This document shows, in pieces, positions 25,150-33,369 of a stretch of 64,000 bases of DNA. The notes beneath the pieces were generated by a model. The model saw only the letters and a list, made by a program, of their open reading frames with translations. It searched no databases and was not told where the DNA came from. Made by a program: the position numbers and the translations under genes. How positions within the stretch are numbered: the stretch's first letter is position 1; the number at the start of each line of letters is the position of its first letter. The DNA comes from Paraburkholderia sp. BL10I2N1 (lineage in GTDB: Bacteria; Pseudomonadota; Gammaproteobacteria; Burkholderiales; Burkholderiaceae): NCBI RefSeq assembly GCF_004361815.1, contig NZ_SNWA01000003.1:434001-498000 (forward strand), given 5' to 3'.

Positions 25150-26422
25150 CGCGATACGGCTCCAGATGGATATCGCGATTCACCTTGATCATGAAGCGCC
25201 GCTCGCCCGGACCGGTGGTGATGGTCGGCGGAATGTTCTGATAGCGGCCGAGGATCGATTGCGACGTTTGCGCCGCAACCTGCCCTGCCGTGCCGCCCAC
25301 CTGGGTCACCCCGAGCGGGCCGGTCGTGGTTGACGTAGTGCCACTCTCGAAATGATTGAGCAGGATCGCGGTCAGGAACGACGTCCCGTAGATCTTGAGG
25401 AAGTGCTCGTTGACGTCTCCAGAGAAGCCAGCAGTGCCGTCCGCGTCCGCACCCTGACCGCCGTAGAGCGGCACATGCTTGCCGTTGGGCAGGCGCATCT
25501 CGGTTGCGGCAACCAGAATGCTTTCCTGTCCAGGCTGGATGTCCGAACTGTAGGGCGCGGTAATCATCGTGCCCTTCGGAATCATCAGGCAGTCGCCCCG
25601 TATGCTGTCGTACACGTCCTGTTCGACCACGAGTGCGGCCGTACCCGGCCTGTCGGAGTTCAGGGCTTCGATCGACAGCACCGGAATGTGATGCGGTGGC
25701 GACAGCGTGCAGCCGCGCCCCTGTCCAACGAAGCCAGCCGACGCGAAGTCCTGCCCACCTTCCGACCGCGCGGCGGCGCTCTTGATGAAATCCGTGTCGT
25801 GCTGCTGGGTGCTCGGCCTGGCCGCGGGCTGCCCGAGTTTGCCCGCAAGCAGGTCAGCCGCCTGGGCGCTCGCCGAACCAAGCGCCGCCTGCTGGGCGGC
25901 GGCCTGCTGCAAAGCCATCTGCTGCGGCGTCACGATGCCGGGCAGCGTGGCTTGTGGCTGTGGCGCCTGATCCTTGACCTTCACGCCAGTCGGGAAAATC
26001 GGCGAAACATAGATGTTGTCCGCGTGGTTCTCGCGAGACAGCTCGGCGTTGCGCTGGTCCTGAATGAAGTTATCGGCCGTCAGCGAAGGCGTCATGTGCG
26101 ATGTAGCAGGTGCTCCAGCCGGTGTGGAAGCAGCGCGAGCCTGGGCGGCCGCCTCTCGGCGCGCGGCAGACTGTTGATCGGCAATGATTTTGTCAACGTC
26201 CTGTGTGCTGTTGCTCCTGTCCACCACTTCCGCTGCCTTCGCCTTCTTCTGCAGACGTGCTTCTTCTTCAGCCTGGCTACTCGCCTTGACCTGGTAGTAG
26301 AAGCCGATCGCGCCGATCACGAACGCGGCGACCACGCCAACGCCAATGAGGGCGTTACGCGGCGACTTACCCTTGACGATCGCGCCCGGGTCGTTCGGCA
26401 TGTTCCCGTTCTGCTGTGTCAT
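25142..26422 (-). CDS. virB10: VirB10/TrbI-like type IV secretion core protein
   Basis: 426 residues. A short cytoplasmic N-terminus and a membrane segment at about 23-44 (NALIGVGVVAAFVIGAIGFY) are followed by a long Gln/Ala-rich periplasmic linker. From about residue 225 lies the TrbI beta-barrel domain (VPVLSIEALNSDRPGTAALV, GDCLMIPKGTMITAPYSSDI, LPNGKHVPLYG) and the region that forms the outer-membrane channel helices (NEHFLKIYGTSFLTAILLNH). VirB10 spans both membranes and gates the channel. It follows VirB9 by nine bases and overlaps the next gene. Confidence 0.9.
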   Translation of the reverse strand: MTQQNGNMPNDPGAIVKGKSPRNALIGVGVVAAFVIGAIGFYYQVKASSQAEEEARLQKKAKAAEVVDRSNSTQDVDKIIADQQSAARREAAAQARAASTPAGAPATSHMTPSLTADNFIQDQRNAELSRENHADNIYVSPIFPTGVKVKDQAPQPQATLPGIVTPQQMALQQAAAQQAALGSASAQAADLLAGKLGQPAARPSTQQHDTDFIKSAAARSEGGQDFASAGFVGQGRGCTLSPPHHIPVLSIEALNSDRPGTAALVVEQDVYDSIRGDCLMIPKGTMITAPYSSDIQPGQESILVAATEMRLPNGKHVPLYGGQGADADGTAGFSGDVNEHFLKIYGTSFLTAILLNHFESGTTSTTTGPLGVTQVGGTAGQVAAQTSQSILGRYQNIPPTITTGPGERRFMIKVNRDIHLEPYRDD

Positions 26423-26431
26423 GTCACGGTC

Positions 26432-27301
26432 TCAGTAGCCGAAGAGGCCACGCCGGCCGTGCTTCACCGTCACCTCATCGTCCGCAGCCCGCAGCACGAT
26501 CTCATCGGCCAGCTGCTGCACCACGATGTACTGCCCGCGGCGGATAAAGTTCGGGCTCACGTTGTCGCCGTGTTCCTTGATGATCGGCACCGCGAAAGGT
26601 GCACCGGCTGGCAGTCTCAGCCACACAGACTTGCCGTCGTCGAATACCGTCTCCGGTTTGAACGGGGCCGAGCCTGAGACCGTGTAGTCAAAATTGAGCT
26701 TGTCGGGTGATACGCCGATCGGGCCTGAGTCGGTCCCCGATCCAGCGCCTGCGCCCGATTGCTCGCCACTGCTTTCTTCGCGGGCCCGAACCTTGGCCAT
26801 GAGCGAGCCGGGATAGTTGAAGCGGACGGTCTGGTAAAACAGACCGCCCATCGGCGAGGACACAAGCGTCATGTCGTACTCGCGCATGTTCGTGCTCAGA
26901 TGCACGGTATTGACCAGACCCGGCTTCGTTGGCTTGATGAATACGTGGTTCGCACCGTCGGTGTCCACGATCCACTGGATCGAATCGCCAAGCGCGGGTT
27001 CGGTCACCAGTGCCTCTCCCCTTGCGAGCTCGATCGTGGTTGTCTTCAGCGGCGCGGTCATGATGCGGTAGATCTGGTCGCGGCTGTAGGAAAACACGGC
27101 CATGCGCGCGTCGCCCGGCATGGTGATCGGATCAACACCTGTGTTGTAGGGATTCACCGGACTCATCGGATCGGCCACGGCGTTTGCGATTTCGCGGGAC
27201 AGTGGCGAAGCCGCGCTGACGGTCTTCGCGGCAAACGCTGGCGCACCCACGAAGCACGAGGCGACAGCGATCCAGGGAGCGAGCTTGCGGAAGTGGTTCA
27301 T
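26432..27301 (-). CDS. virB9: VirB9/TrbG-like type IV secretion core protein
   Basis: 289 residues with a signal peptide (APWIAVASCFVGAPAFA). The N-terminal beta domain (about 60-160) has the expected SRDQIYRIMTAPLKTTTIEL and ALGDSIQWIVDTDGANHVFI. The C-terminal domain includes NFDYTVSGSAPFKPETVFDD and KSVWLRLPAGAPFAVPI. It would form the outer-membrane core ring with VirB10; no VirB7 lipoprotein gene was recognised nearby. It overlaps the virB8 stop (TGATG), indicating coupled translation. Confidence 0.9.
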   Translation of the reverse strand: MNHFRKLAPWIAVASCFVGAPAFAAKTVSAASPLSREIANAVADPMSPVNPYNTGVDPITMPGDARMAVFSYSRDQIYRIMTAPLKTTTIELARGEALVTEPALGDSIQWIVDTDGANHVFIKPTKPGLVNTVHLSTNMREYDMTLVSSPMGGLFYQTVRFNYPGSLMAKVRAREESSGEQSGAGAGSGTDSGPIGVSPDKLNFDYTVSGSAPFKPETVFDDGKSVWLRLPAGAPFAVPIIKEHGDNVSPNFIRRGQYIVVQQLADEIVLRAADDEVTVKHGRRGLFGY

Positions 27302-28002
27302 CAGGCGGTCTTCTGCAGAGTGAAGAGCGGGAAGAAGATCCCGTACGGATTGGCCCCGAGCGCGTCCTCCTGGGAGGGCGGCACGATCTGGTAGCGCCAG
27401 GTCAGCGCGTACTTCTGGACGACCGGCTTGTCGGTCGGGCTTTGTGTGGTGCTCGTCGTGAATTCCACGACGGCGGTCGAATCGTCGAGGAGCGAGACGC
27501 TCGTGATCCTCACTTCGCGAACCAGCTTGGGGTTCAGCGTGATCGCCTGAAACGGTGCGTCGGATTTGAGCCAGTCACCAAACTGGTTTCGCGCGTTACC
27601 CGTCATCTGCGCTTTGACGCCGTTGATGTTGCGGGCCATGCGCGAGGTCTGGATGTCATCGGTCATGACCGGCTCGATCGTGAACCACCGCTCGACCGAT
27701 TCGCGAAGAGACGTGCGGATTGCCTGGTCGTCAGGCTTGTAGGCTGCGAGCCGCGTGACGACCGGATGGCCACCCGCATCGGACGACACCCCGTAGGCCT
27801 TCACCTCGGAGGGGGCTGGGTTACGCGTGTAGACGGCGCCGCCGGCAATGAAGGCGAGGATGAAACAGAACACCTTCCAGTGATTCGCCTCGACACGCAG
27901 GCGCGTGCCGCTATCGAAGATCAACCCCTCGGGATCATCTTTGGAGTAGCCGCCCGGGGCGGTGGAAAGGGCAATCTGCTTTTTGCTTCTAAAAAGACGC
28001 AT
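27301..28002 (-). CDS. virB8: VirB8-like inner-membrane assembly protein
   Basis: 233 residues, the first gene of the 15-kb operon. The cytoplasmic N-terminus is followed by a membrane segment (about 42-60, WKVFCFILAFIAGGAVYT) and a periplasmic NTF2-like domain (ESVERWFTIEPVMTDDIQTS, NPKLVREVRITSVSLLDDST, KYALTWRYQIVPPSQEDALG). VirB8 nucleates the inner-membrane complex. VirB4, VirB6, VirB11 and VirD4 are not encoded in this window, so the complete secretion system must use genes elsewhere or this is a reduced core. Confidence 0.88.
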   Translation of the reverse strand: MRLFRSKKQIALSTAPGGYSKDDPEGLIFDSGTRLRVEANHWKVFCFILAFIAGGAVYTRNPAPSEVKAYGVSSDAGGHPVVTRLAAYKPDDQAIRTSLRESVERWFTIEPVMTDDIQTSRMARNINGVKAQMTGNARNQFGDWLKSDAPFQAITLNPKLVREVRITSVSLLDDSTAVVEFTTSTTQSPTDKPVVQKYALTWRYQIVPPSQEDALGANPYGIFFPLFTLQKTA

Positions 28003-28129
28003 GACGGTTGATCCATTTGGGCCGACTCAATTGAATCAGCCCGCATGGGAACCCGTTCATGCAAAAGACACGCGATTTCTATCGGCTTTTCGAGAGAGCG
28101 CAGTGATGTGCGCGGTTGCGATCGACCGC

Positions 28130-28182
28130 TTCAGCCGGTTGAGGGTCTTATCCCGGAATGGTGAGCAAAACGATGTAGCTTT
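28130..28182 (-). promoter_or_regulatory. Operator-like conserved block, copy B
   Basis: The core TCAGCCGGTTGA (28131-28142) sits inside a 53-base block shared with copy A. On the minus strand it reads TCAACCGGCTGA and lies 128 bases before the virB8 start. A CATTCC (28155-28160 on the minus strand) precedes the core as in the other copies. Confidence 0.7.
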
Positions 28183-28285
28183 TGAGGAGATAGGAACCAA
28201 CCCGCTCTAATACAATCACGTCGGACTTCGTTCCACAGTTACTGTCAGAAAAATACGTAAATAGCTGATTTCACTCGTTTTTCAT

Positions 28286-28313
28286 TCCTTTACCCCTTCA
28301 ACCGGCTGAGGGT
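28286..28313 (+). promoter_or_regulatory. Operator-like site, copy C, upstream of the KorB-like gene
   Basis: TCAACCGGCTGA (28298-28309) on the plus strand is preceded by CATTCC as in copies A and B, with a slightly shorter spacer (10 rather than 13 bases). It ends 34 bases before the ATG of the KorB-like gene, so it faces that gene and suggests autoregulation. Confidence 0.65.
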
Positions 28314-28343
28314 ACTGGGCCGTATCCTTTCCTTCCATCATCT

Positions 28344-28895
28344 ATGAATAACCCTACCGTTTCCCTTAGCGTCCAACGCAAAGAAGCTCAACACCGCCAC
28401 TCAGATATGCGAGAAGAAAGAGCATCGACGGTTGCCATCGGTCGATTCTATGCCTGTCTAATGCAGGCAAAAGTTTGGGCCTCGCAGGCAGCACTTTCCG
28501 TCGGCCTCGGGGTATCCAAGGCACACGTGTCGCGGCACTTAAAAGCCGCTCGCCTGCCCGATGAAGTAATCAAAACCTTCGGCGACGATCGCCGGATTTC
28601 CTTTCGAACCATTGACCTTCTGGAGCAACTCTCAAAAGAGATTGGCGAGGATCGCCTGCGGCAACATGCGATTCAGTTAGGTATGCGAAAAGATCTAAGC
28701 CCACGTGACATCCTCGTCGCGTTGGCAACCGGATCCGCATCTGAACTCCCCAGTCAAGTCGTACGCCTGTCAGTTCATCGAGGCGAGCGCTATATTCGCC
28801 TTGACTCGCCACACATCCGTCGACTCAGCAAAGACCTTCCGAACTTGGAGGCCAAACTGAACCTTGCACTCAAGCTCTTGGGATTTGATGTCTGA
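28344..28895 (+). CDS. KorB/ParB-type HTH regulator without a partition domain
   Basis: 183 residues. There is no clear ribosome site (CCTTCCATCATCT before the ATG), so translation may be weak or leaderless. Residues ~47-72 form the HTH (ASQAALSVGLGVSKAHVSRH, LKAARLPDEV), and ~73-125 the following helices (ISFRTIDLLEQLSKEIGEDR, LSPRDILVALATG). It lacks the N-terminal ParB nuclease/CTPase part, so it should be a DNA-binding repressor rather than a partition protein. It is divergent from the secretion-pilus operon, and palindromic sites lie between them and at 5444. These are the natural candidates for its operator. Confidence 0.75.
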   Translation: MNNPTVSLSVQRKEAQHRHSDMREERASTVAIGRFYACLMQAKVWASQAALSVGLGVSKAHVSRHLKAARLPDEVIKTFGDDRRISFRTIDLLEQLSKEIGEDRLRQHAIQLGMRKDLSPRDILVALATGSASELPSQVVRLSVHRGERYIRLDSPHIRRLSKDLPNLEAKLNLALKLLGFDV

Positions 28896-29080
28896 CAACG
28901 GGTCAGATACCCACGTAGACGCGGCGATATCCGCCAAGCGTCTAACCACTTATTGAAGCTGCGTTCGCGGTTGCCGTCCGCATGGTCGCCATCAAACGCT
29001 AGAGTCGCTCAACATGGCTTTGTTCGGAAGGTGGCATTGTTGTTGTAAAATTGTAAGATCAAGGGCGCAAAAAAGCACGG

Positions 29081-29679
29081 ATGCCGTACAAAGCCAGACT
29101 CAAAGAAGGTCGGGAGCGTAAGCGCGAGAAACCTGGCTACCGGGTAACGATCTGTCGGGAATACAACGAAAGCCTGAAGAAGCGTGGAAAAATCAGCCTG
29201 TATTTCCCCAATTGCGATCTCAAGTCGCAATTCATCACCGCGTCGCCGTATGTGCGTGCAGTTTCTGGACGGCTGGCGAAGGGATGGACCGTGTTCTGCC
29301 CGCCGATATCCCGGTTGACCGCGTGATTGCAGATGGTGCTTACTACAGCATCGAGCGGGCCGAGGAACTGTCGCGATCGGGCGTGCTGCCCGTTATTCCA
29401 CCGCCTTCTCATGCGGTGGTGCACGGCGAAGAACAGACGCAATGGCACGACAGGATCGTTGCATACATCCAGGAAAATTGCATTTATGCGTTCCACAAGA
29501 AGTATGGCTATGGGCAGCGCTCGCTGGTCGAAGCGCAGATCTCCCGGATCAAGCGATGCATCGGCTCGACCTTGCTCACGCAGAAGATCGAGTCGCAGGA
29601 ACGCGAGGGCGTGATCATCGCGAACATCCTTATCCGGTGGAATTCCTTTGGCAGGCCCGTTTCTTCCAAAAATGGATAG
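29081..29679 (+). pseudogene. IS5-type transposase remnant, internally deleted
   Basis: Residues from 29081 (MPYKARLKEGRERKREKPGY, REYNESLKKRGKISLYFPN) are the N-terminus of an IS5-type transposase. The frame then breaks near 29260, and a C-terminal part (GMDRVLPADIPVDRVIADGA, GYGQRSLVEAQISRIKRCIG) continues in another frame to 29679. The central catalytic part, including at least one of the three acidic residues, is missing, so the element is dead. It lies between the KorB-like gene and the replication gene. A GGCTTTGTTCGG at 29013 may be a decayed terminal repeat. Confidence 0.8.
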
Positions 29680-29710
29680 TTGCGCCAGCCGAAAGGAAAC
29701 TCGCACCCTT

Positions 29711-29738
29711 CGGCCCAAAGCCCCGTTGCTTTGGGCCG
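29711..29738 (-). terminator. Hairpin just downstream of rep
   Basis: CGGCCCAAAGC (29711-29721) pairs with GCTTTGGGCCG (29728-29738) over a six-base loop, ending immediately before the rep stop at 29740. There is no T-run, so it is either a non-canonical terminator or an RNA end-stabilising hairpin. Confidence 0.5.
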
Positions 29739-29739
29739 G

Positions 29740-31137
29740 TCAGGCGCGCGCTCGAGCTGCCTTGGGTTTGTTGCGCAGGTACACGAAGTGGTAAAAGGCG
29801 AAGGAAAGGTCTGCGTGGTTGAGCACGTCTGCCTCGCCAATGGTGGCTACGTTTAATTTGAGACGCTTGATGGCCAGCTTGCCAGACGGAGACGCTATGT
29901 AAGCGCGCATGAGGTCTTTCCTCGCACGTGCGTCGCACTGGTCAAAAGCTTCGCGACCAGCGCGGACCTCCTCGGCCAATCGCAGCTTCGCTTCTTCCTC
30001 ACGAGCTGCGCTGTTCGCTTCAACCGCGAGTCTCGTGGTAGTTCTGGCAGTCACCTCCGCCTGCTCTTCCGTGGCTTTCTGGGCCAGTACCGTTTTCATC
30101 CGGCGCTCAGCCTCTGAAAGCTTGTAGCCCTCAGTGAGGGCCTTCATGAGATAGCCCGCCGGACTCTTTACCACCTTCGCGTCATCGATCTTTGCTCGGG
30201 TGTATTCGATTGCATCCAGGATGCGGTCATCGGACCAGATGGCGCGGTTCTGCGAGATGACGTTGAACTGCTTTTCCGTGAAGCCGAATTCGTTTTTCAA
30301 TGTGGTGTAGGTTTCCTTCAACCCAATCAGGCTCGCGCGGACAGTGTCGGCCCCTCCCTTTCTGGAAAGCCTGAAGCGTATCCGGTCAATCTTCTTGGAC
30401 TTCGGACTTTCGGTGCGCGTCTCGTAGCTCAGCTCGATGTCAGAGACCTCGTTGATTTGTTTCACTGCAGGCTCAAGACTGTCCCGCTTGAAATACTTGA
30501 AGACTGTCGCGCTGGAGCCCGCTTTGCCAGGCCAGTTTCGGATCACGTCGATTTCAAACCAATCGGTGATGCCGTCCATCACGTACGCAATGACGTGGTC
30601 ATAGATTGCGCGTGCGTAAGTGAGGGTGAAGGCCGACGTGATGCGAAGGCTCAACCAGTGCGACTTTTCCGGGTCCTTGATGTGGCGGATGAGCGGTTGG
30701 GGGACTTCAAACGTTATGCGTCCTTTGTCGATACCGACAATGCCGAGCAATTGCACGGATACCCATTTTTCGTCTTCAGTGGAGGTGCTGCCCGGGGGCG
30801 CCGCAGACACCTGAATGAGGGCCTTCTGTGCTTCGGATACGACTGCTCTCAGGTGCTTGTAGTTGTAGCTGTCGTAACGCATGAGCCACCTGAAGTAGCT
30901 CAGTTCGACATCGTAATATTTTGGTGTGGTCGGCTCCTGCGCCACGATGAAGTGCGCTGCGTCAAGCAGGCGACGCGCGGTGACTCCGACGTCCGTGACA
31001 TCGACGAAAACGTTGTTCCGCTGATAGCCGATTTCCTTGGTGGACTTATGGATCGGCGTGTCGGTCGCCAACATTTCCTCAAACAGCTCGAGCGACATCT
31101 GGCGCGACGTGGCGCGTGCCGATACCTCGGTTGACAT
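29740..31137 (-). CDS. Rep_3-family plasmid replication initiator, enlarged
   Basis: 465 residues. The N-terminal ~260 residues carry two winged-helix domains of the Rep_3 (RepB/RepA) type: YFRWLMRYDSYNYKHLRAVV, ALIQVSAAPPGS, WLSLRITSAFTLTYARAIYD, and KIDRIRFRLSRK. The C-terminal ~200 residues are extra: a helical, charged region (EERRMKTVLAQKAT-like stretches) ending in a basic tail. Rep_3 proteins bind iterons, melt the origin and recruit the host helicase. Directly upstream lies an ~800-bp region with a dozen iteron-like repeats, consistent with its origin. At 465 residues it is clearly longer than typical Rep_3 initiators (250-350). Confidence 0.88.
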   Translation of the reverse strand: MSTEVSARATSRQMSLELFEEMLATDTPIHKSTKEIGYQRNNVFVDVTDVGVTARRLLDAAHFIVAQEPTTPKYYDVELSYFRWLMRYDSYNYKHLRAVVSEAQKALIQVSAAPPGSTSTEDEKWVSVQLLGIVGIDKGRITFEVPQPLIRHIKDPEKSHWLSLRITSAFTLTYARAIYDHVIAYVMDGITDWFEIDVIRNWPGKAGSSATVFKYFKRDSLEPAVKQINEVSDIELSYETRTESPKSKKIDRIRFRLSRKGGADTVRASLIGLKETYTTLKNEFGFTEKQFNVISQNRAIWSDDRILDAIEYTRAKIDDAKVVKSPAGYLMKALTEGYKLSEAERRMKTVLAQKATEEQAEVTARTTTRLAVEANSAAREEEAKLRLAEEVRAGREAFDQCDARARKDLMRAYIASPSGKLAIKRLKLNVATIGEADVLNHADLSFAFYHFVYLRNKPKAARARA

Positions 31138-32160
31138 CGTGTTTCTCTTTATTGGTTGTTAGCCGCGAAAACTCTAACACGGGTAGGTGAGATGTCAAAA
31201 CAAAAAGACTCACCATCAAACCGCTGTTTCAACAATTAAGCTCACCCACCTTCACGCCCGAAAACGCCACCAATTTGGCTCACCAGGGTGCCGAACGTCT
31301 GCTCGGGGTCTGCGCTCTACCCCGTTGGTTTTGTGTTTTGAAAGTCTTAGAAACAACAAACCCACCAACATACAGGGAGCGTCTAACTTCAGCAAAAACA
31401 ATGACTTAACAATACAAAGGTGAGTGATTTTGTGTCAAAGGTGAGCCCTTTTGTAGGGCAAAGGTGAATGGAATTCCTCTACGAGCGTGAAATGTTTACC
31501 CGCTCTGGGTGAGACCTTCTGTTGCGGCCGGCGCGATGGTGAGGTGAATTGTGGAAACCGTTCGCGATGTCGCGGAAAGCCTTCAGTAGCGGGGTACCCT
31601 GCGAACGAGACGTCCGAAGGTGGTGAGGGTTTTTGTTGGCGAAGGTGAGTTAATTTGTGTTGACTGCCGCAGCCTTGCGTCGAATCAGGACGAAGACGCT
31701 ACGGGTCAGCTAGCCAGAGAGAGTCCAAGGCGAACATCCGACGTGGTTGGCTCGACGGTGAGGAGAATTGTGACGGGGGTGATAAGGAGGTTGACGGTGA
31801 GGAATATTGTGGGAAGTCCGGTTGAAGCAGCGATTGGCGTACATCGCAAGACTGATAGGTCCCAAACGGATCCGCTCACGTCTTCTCGCACTGTATCCAA
31901 CAAAACATCTCACCCACCATTGGGACCGAGCCGTTAAGGGTTCAACAATTTTCCTCACCCTGACCTTTCAACATGCATTCGCAAAAACCTGTGTTTGCCG
32001 CCTCGGTTTCTTTCCACATTACGGAATTTAAAAAGGTTTTCGGTTGCGAAATAGCTACTTACGTTCGCTTTCTAAGAAACGGCGCCAAGTTAGCGGTACA
32101 TTTTTGTATTTATCTAGTACTCTACGCTTCATCTCGATTTCGGGCTAAACCTTAAAAATC
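31138..32160. other. Replication origin with iterons, between rep and parA
   Basis: About 1 kb without a gene. It holds at least twelve copies of GGTGAGNNNAWTTGTG in both orientations. Clear plus-strand copies start at 31419, 31440, 31538, 31622, 31644, 31757 and 31796; minus-strand copies lie at 31231-31246, 31270-31284, 31901-31914 and 31943-31959. The stretch 31970-32160 is AT-richer and may contain the melting site and the parA promoter. Spacing is irregular, unlike the evenly spaced iterons of small plasmids. Origin assignment is inference from repeat type and position. Confidence 0.8.
31419..31811 (+). repeat. Main plus-oriented iteron cluster
   Basis: Examples are GGTGAGTGATTTTGTG (31419), GGTGAGGTGAATTGTGG (31538), GGTGAGTTAATTTGTG (31644), GGTGAGGAGAATTGTG (31757) and GGTGAGGAATATTGTG (31796). 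The conserved parts are GGTGAG and the (A/T)TTGTG end; the middle three bases vary. Confidence 0.8.
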
Positions 32161-33369
32161 ATGTCCAAAGCAGAATTCCCTGCAATTACGCGAAGAGTGA
32201 CCCTGGGCGAGCTTGCGGGTTTCGCGGAGACCCTTAACACGCTCACGGAGGACTTGCGTAACAGTATCTTGACGCCGAAACCGCGAAAGGCGGCTCCTTC
32301 ATTCACCACGGCGGAGGTCGCCGAACTTTGCGGACTGGATCGCACGAAGATTCATTACCAGGCCACCCGCGAAGGGAGCACGTTGCCATTGGGGGAGGCA
32401 TCGGGTACCGGGCGTAGCCGCCATTTCACTCTCGCTGAAGCGCGAACCTACGTGCAGCAGCTATCTGAAATATATCAGTCGCCGCTGGTCACCGGGTCAC
32501 GCGGTGCGGACGGAAAGGTCATCCTGGTCGCCAACTTCAAAGGTGGTTCGACTAAGACAACGACATCAATGTGTCTTGCGCAGGGATTGTCGCTCCGCGG
32601 TCGGCGGGTGCTCGCCATCGACCTGGACCCGCAGGCATCACTTTCCGAGCTATGTGGGCTGTATGCAGAGAAGGAGGTTGATGAGGATTCGACGGTGTTG
32701 CCGTTCATCTATGACCAGACGATCGAAGGCGGGCTGTCATCATTCATCAAGCAGACCTACTGGGACGGTCTGGACGTGATCGCAGCACACCCCTCCTTGT
32801 TCAGTGCGGAGTTCTACATCCCGTCGATGCTCAAGAGTAAGCCCAGCTTTCAATTCTGGGCAATCCTCCGGGAGGGTCTTGCGTCGCTTCGCAGCCAGTA
32901 CGACTACATCATTCTCGATACGGCGCCTTCATTGTCCTATCTGACGCTCAATGCGTTGATGGCTGCGGATTCAATGGTCATGCCGCTGGTTCCGGAAAGT
33001 CTCGACTTCATCAGTTCAGTGTCATTCTGGGGCCTATTCTCCGACATCGCGCGCAACTTCATGGAGAGAGAGGCAAACAAGGCCTACGACTTCATTTCGG
33101 TCATCCTCTCAAAAGTCGATAACAGCCCGACGTCGTCGGCTTCCGTCGTTCGTCCGTGGACTCAACGGGCCTACGGCGATTGGCTGACGACAACCGAAAT
33201 TCCGGCAAGCTCGGCGATGAGTAGCGGCGCGCTTGCCTTGTCGACGGTGTTTGACTTGAGCAAGAAAGACGCGAGTTCGAAGACTGTCGAGCGGGTCCGT
33301 CAGCCGCTCAGGGAATACTGCAAGTGGATTGACGACATGTACGTCGAACAGTGGAGGCTCGGTAAATGA
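32161..33369 (+). CDS. parA: ParA-type partition ATPase with N-terminal HTH (type Ia)
   Basis: 402 residues. Residues ~48-105 form an HTH/MerR-like DNA-binding domain (TTAEVAELCGLDRTKIHYQA, GRSRHFTLAEARTYVQQLSE), as in P1/P7 ParA. The deviant Walker A KGGSTKT is at 127-133 (with both lysines), LAIDLDPQASLSEL follows at 151-164, and the Walker B region is YIILDTAPSLSYLTLNAL. It positions plasmid copies via ATP-driven gradients on the nucleoid and, in type Ia systems, represses its own promoter through the HTH. The stop overlaps the parB start (ATGA). Confidence 0.95.
   Translation: MSKAEFPAITRRVTLGELAGFAETLNTLTEDLRNSILTPKPRKAAPSFTTAEVAELCGLDRTKIHYQATREGSTLPLGEASGTGRSRHFTLAEARTYVQQLSEIYQSPLVTGSRGADGKVILVANFKGGSTKTTTSMCLAQGLSLRGRRVLAIDLDPQASLSELCGLYAEKEVDEDSTVLPFIYDQTIEGGLSSFIKQTYWDGLDVIAAHPSLFSAEFYIPSMLKSKPSFQFWAILREGLASLRSQYDYIILDTAPSLSYLTLNALMAADSMVMPLVPESLDFISSVSFWGLFSDIARNFMEREANKAYDFISVILSKVDNSPTSSASVVRPWTQRAYGDWLTTTEIPASSAMSSGALALSTVFDLSKKDASSKTVERVRQPLREYCKWIDDMYVEQWRLGK

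Noticed and set aside
25352..26677. 441-codon plus-strand open frame
   Set aside because: It is antisense to virB10 and the end of virB9; no start signal and shadow-type composition.
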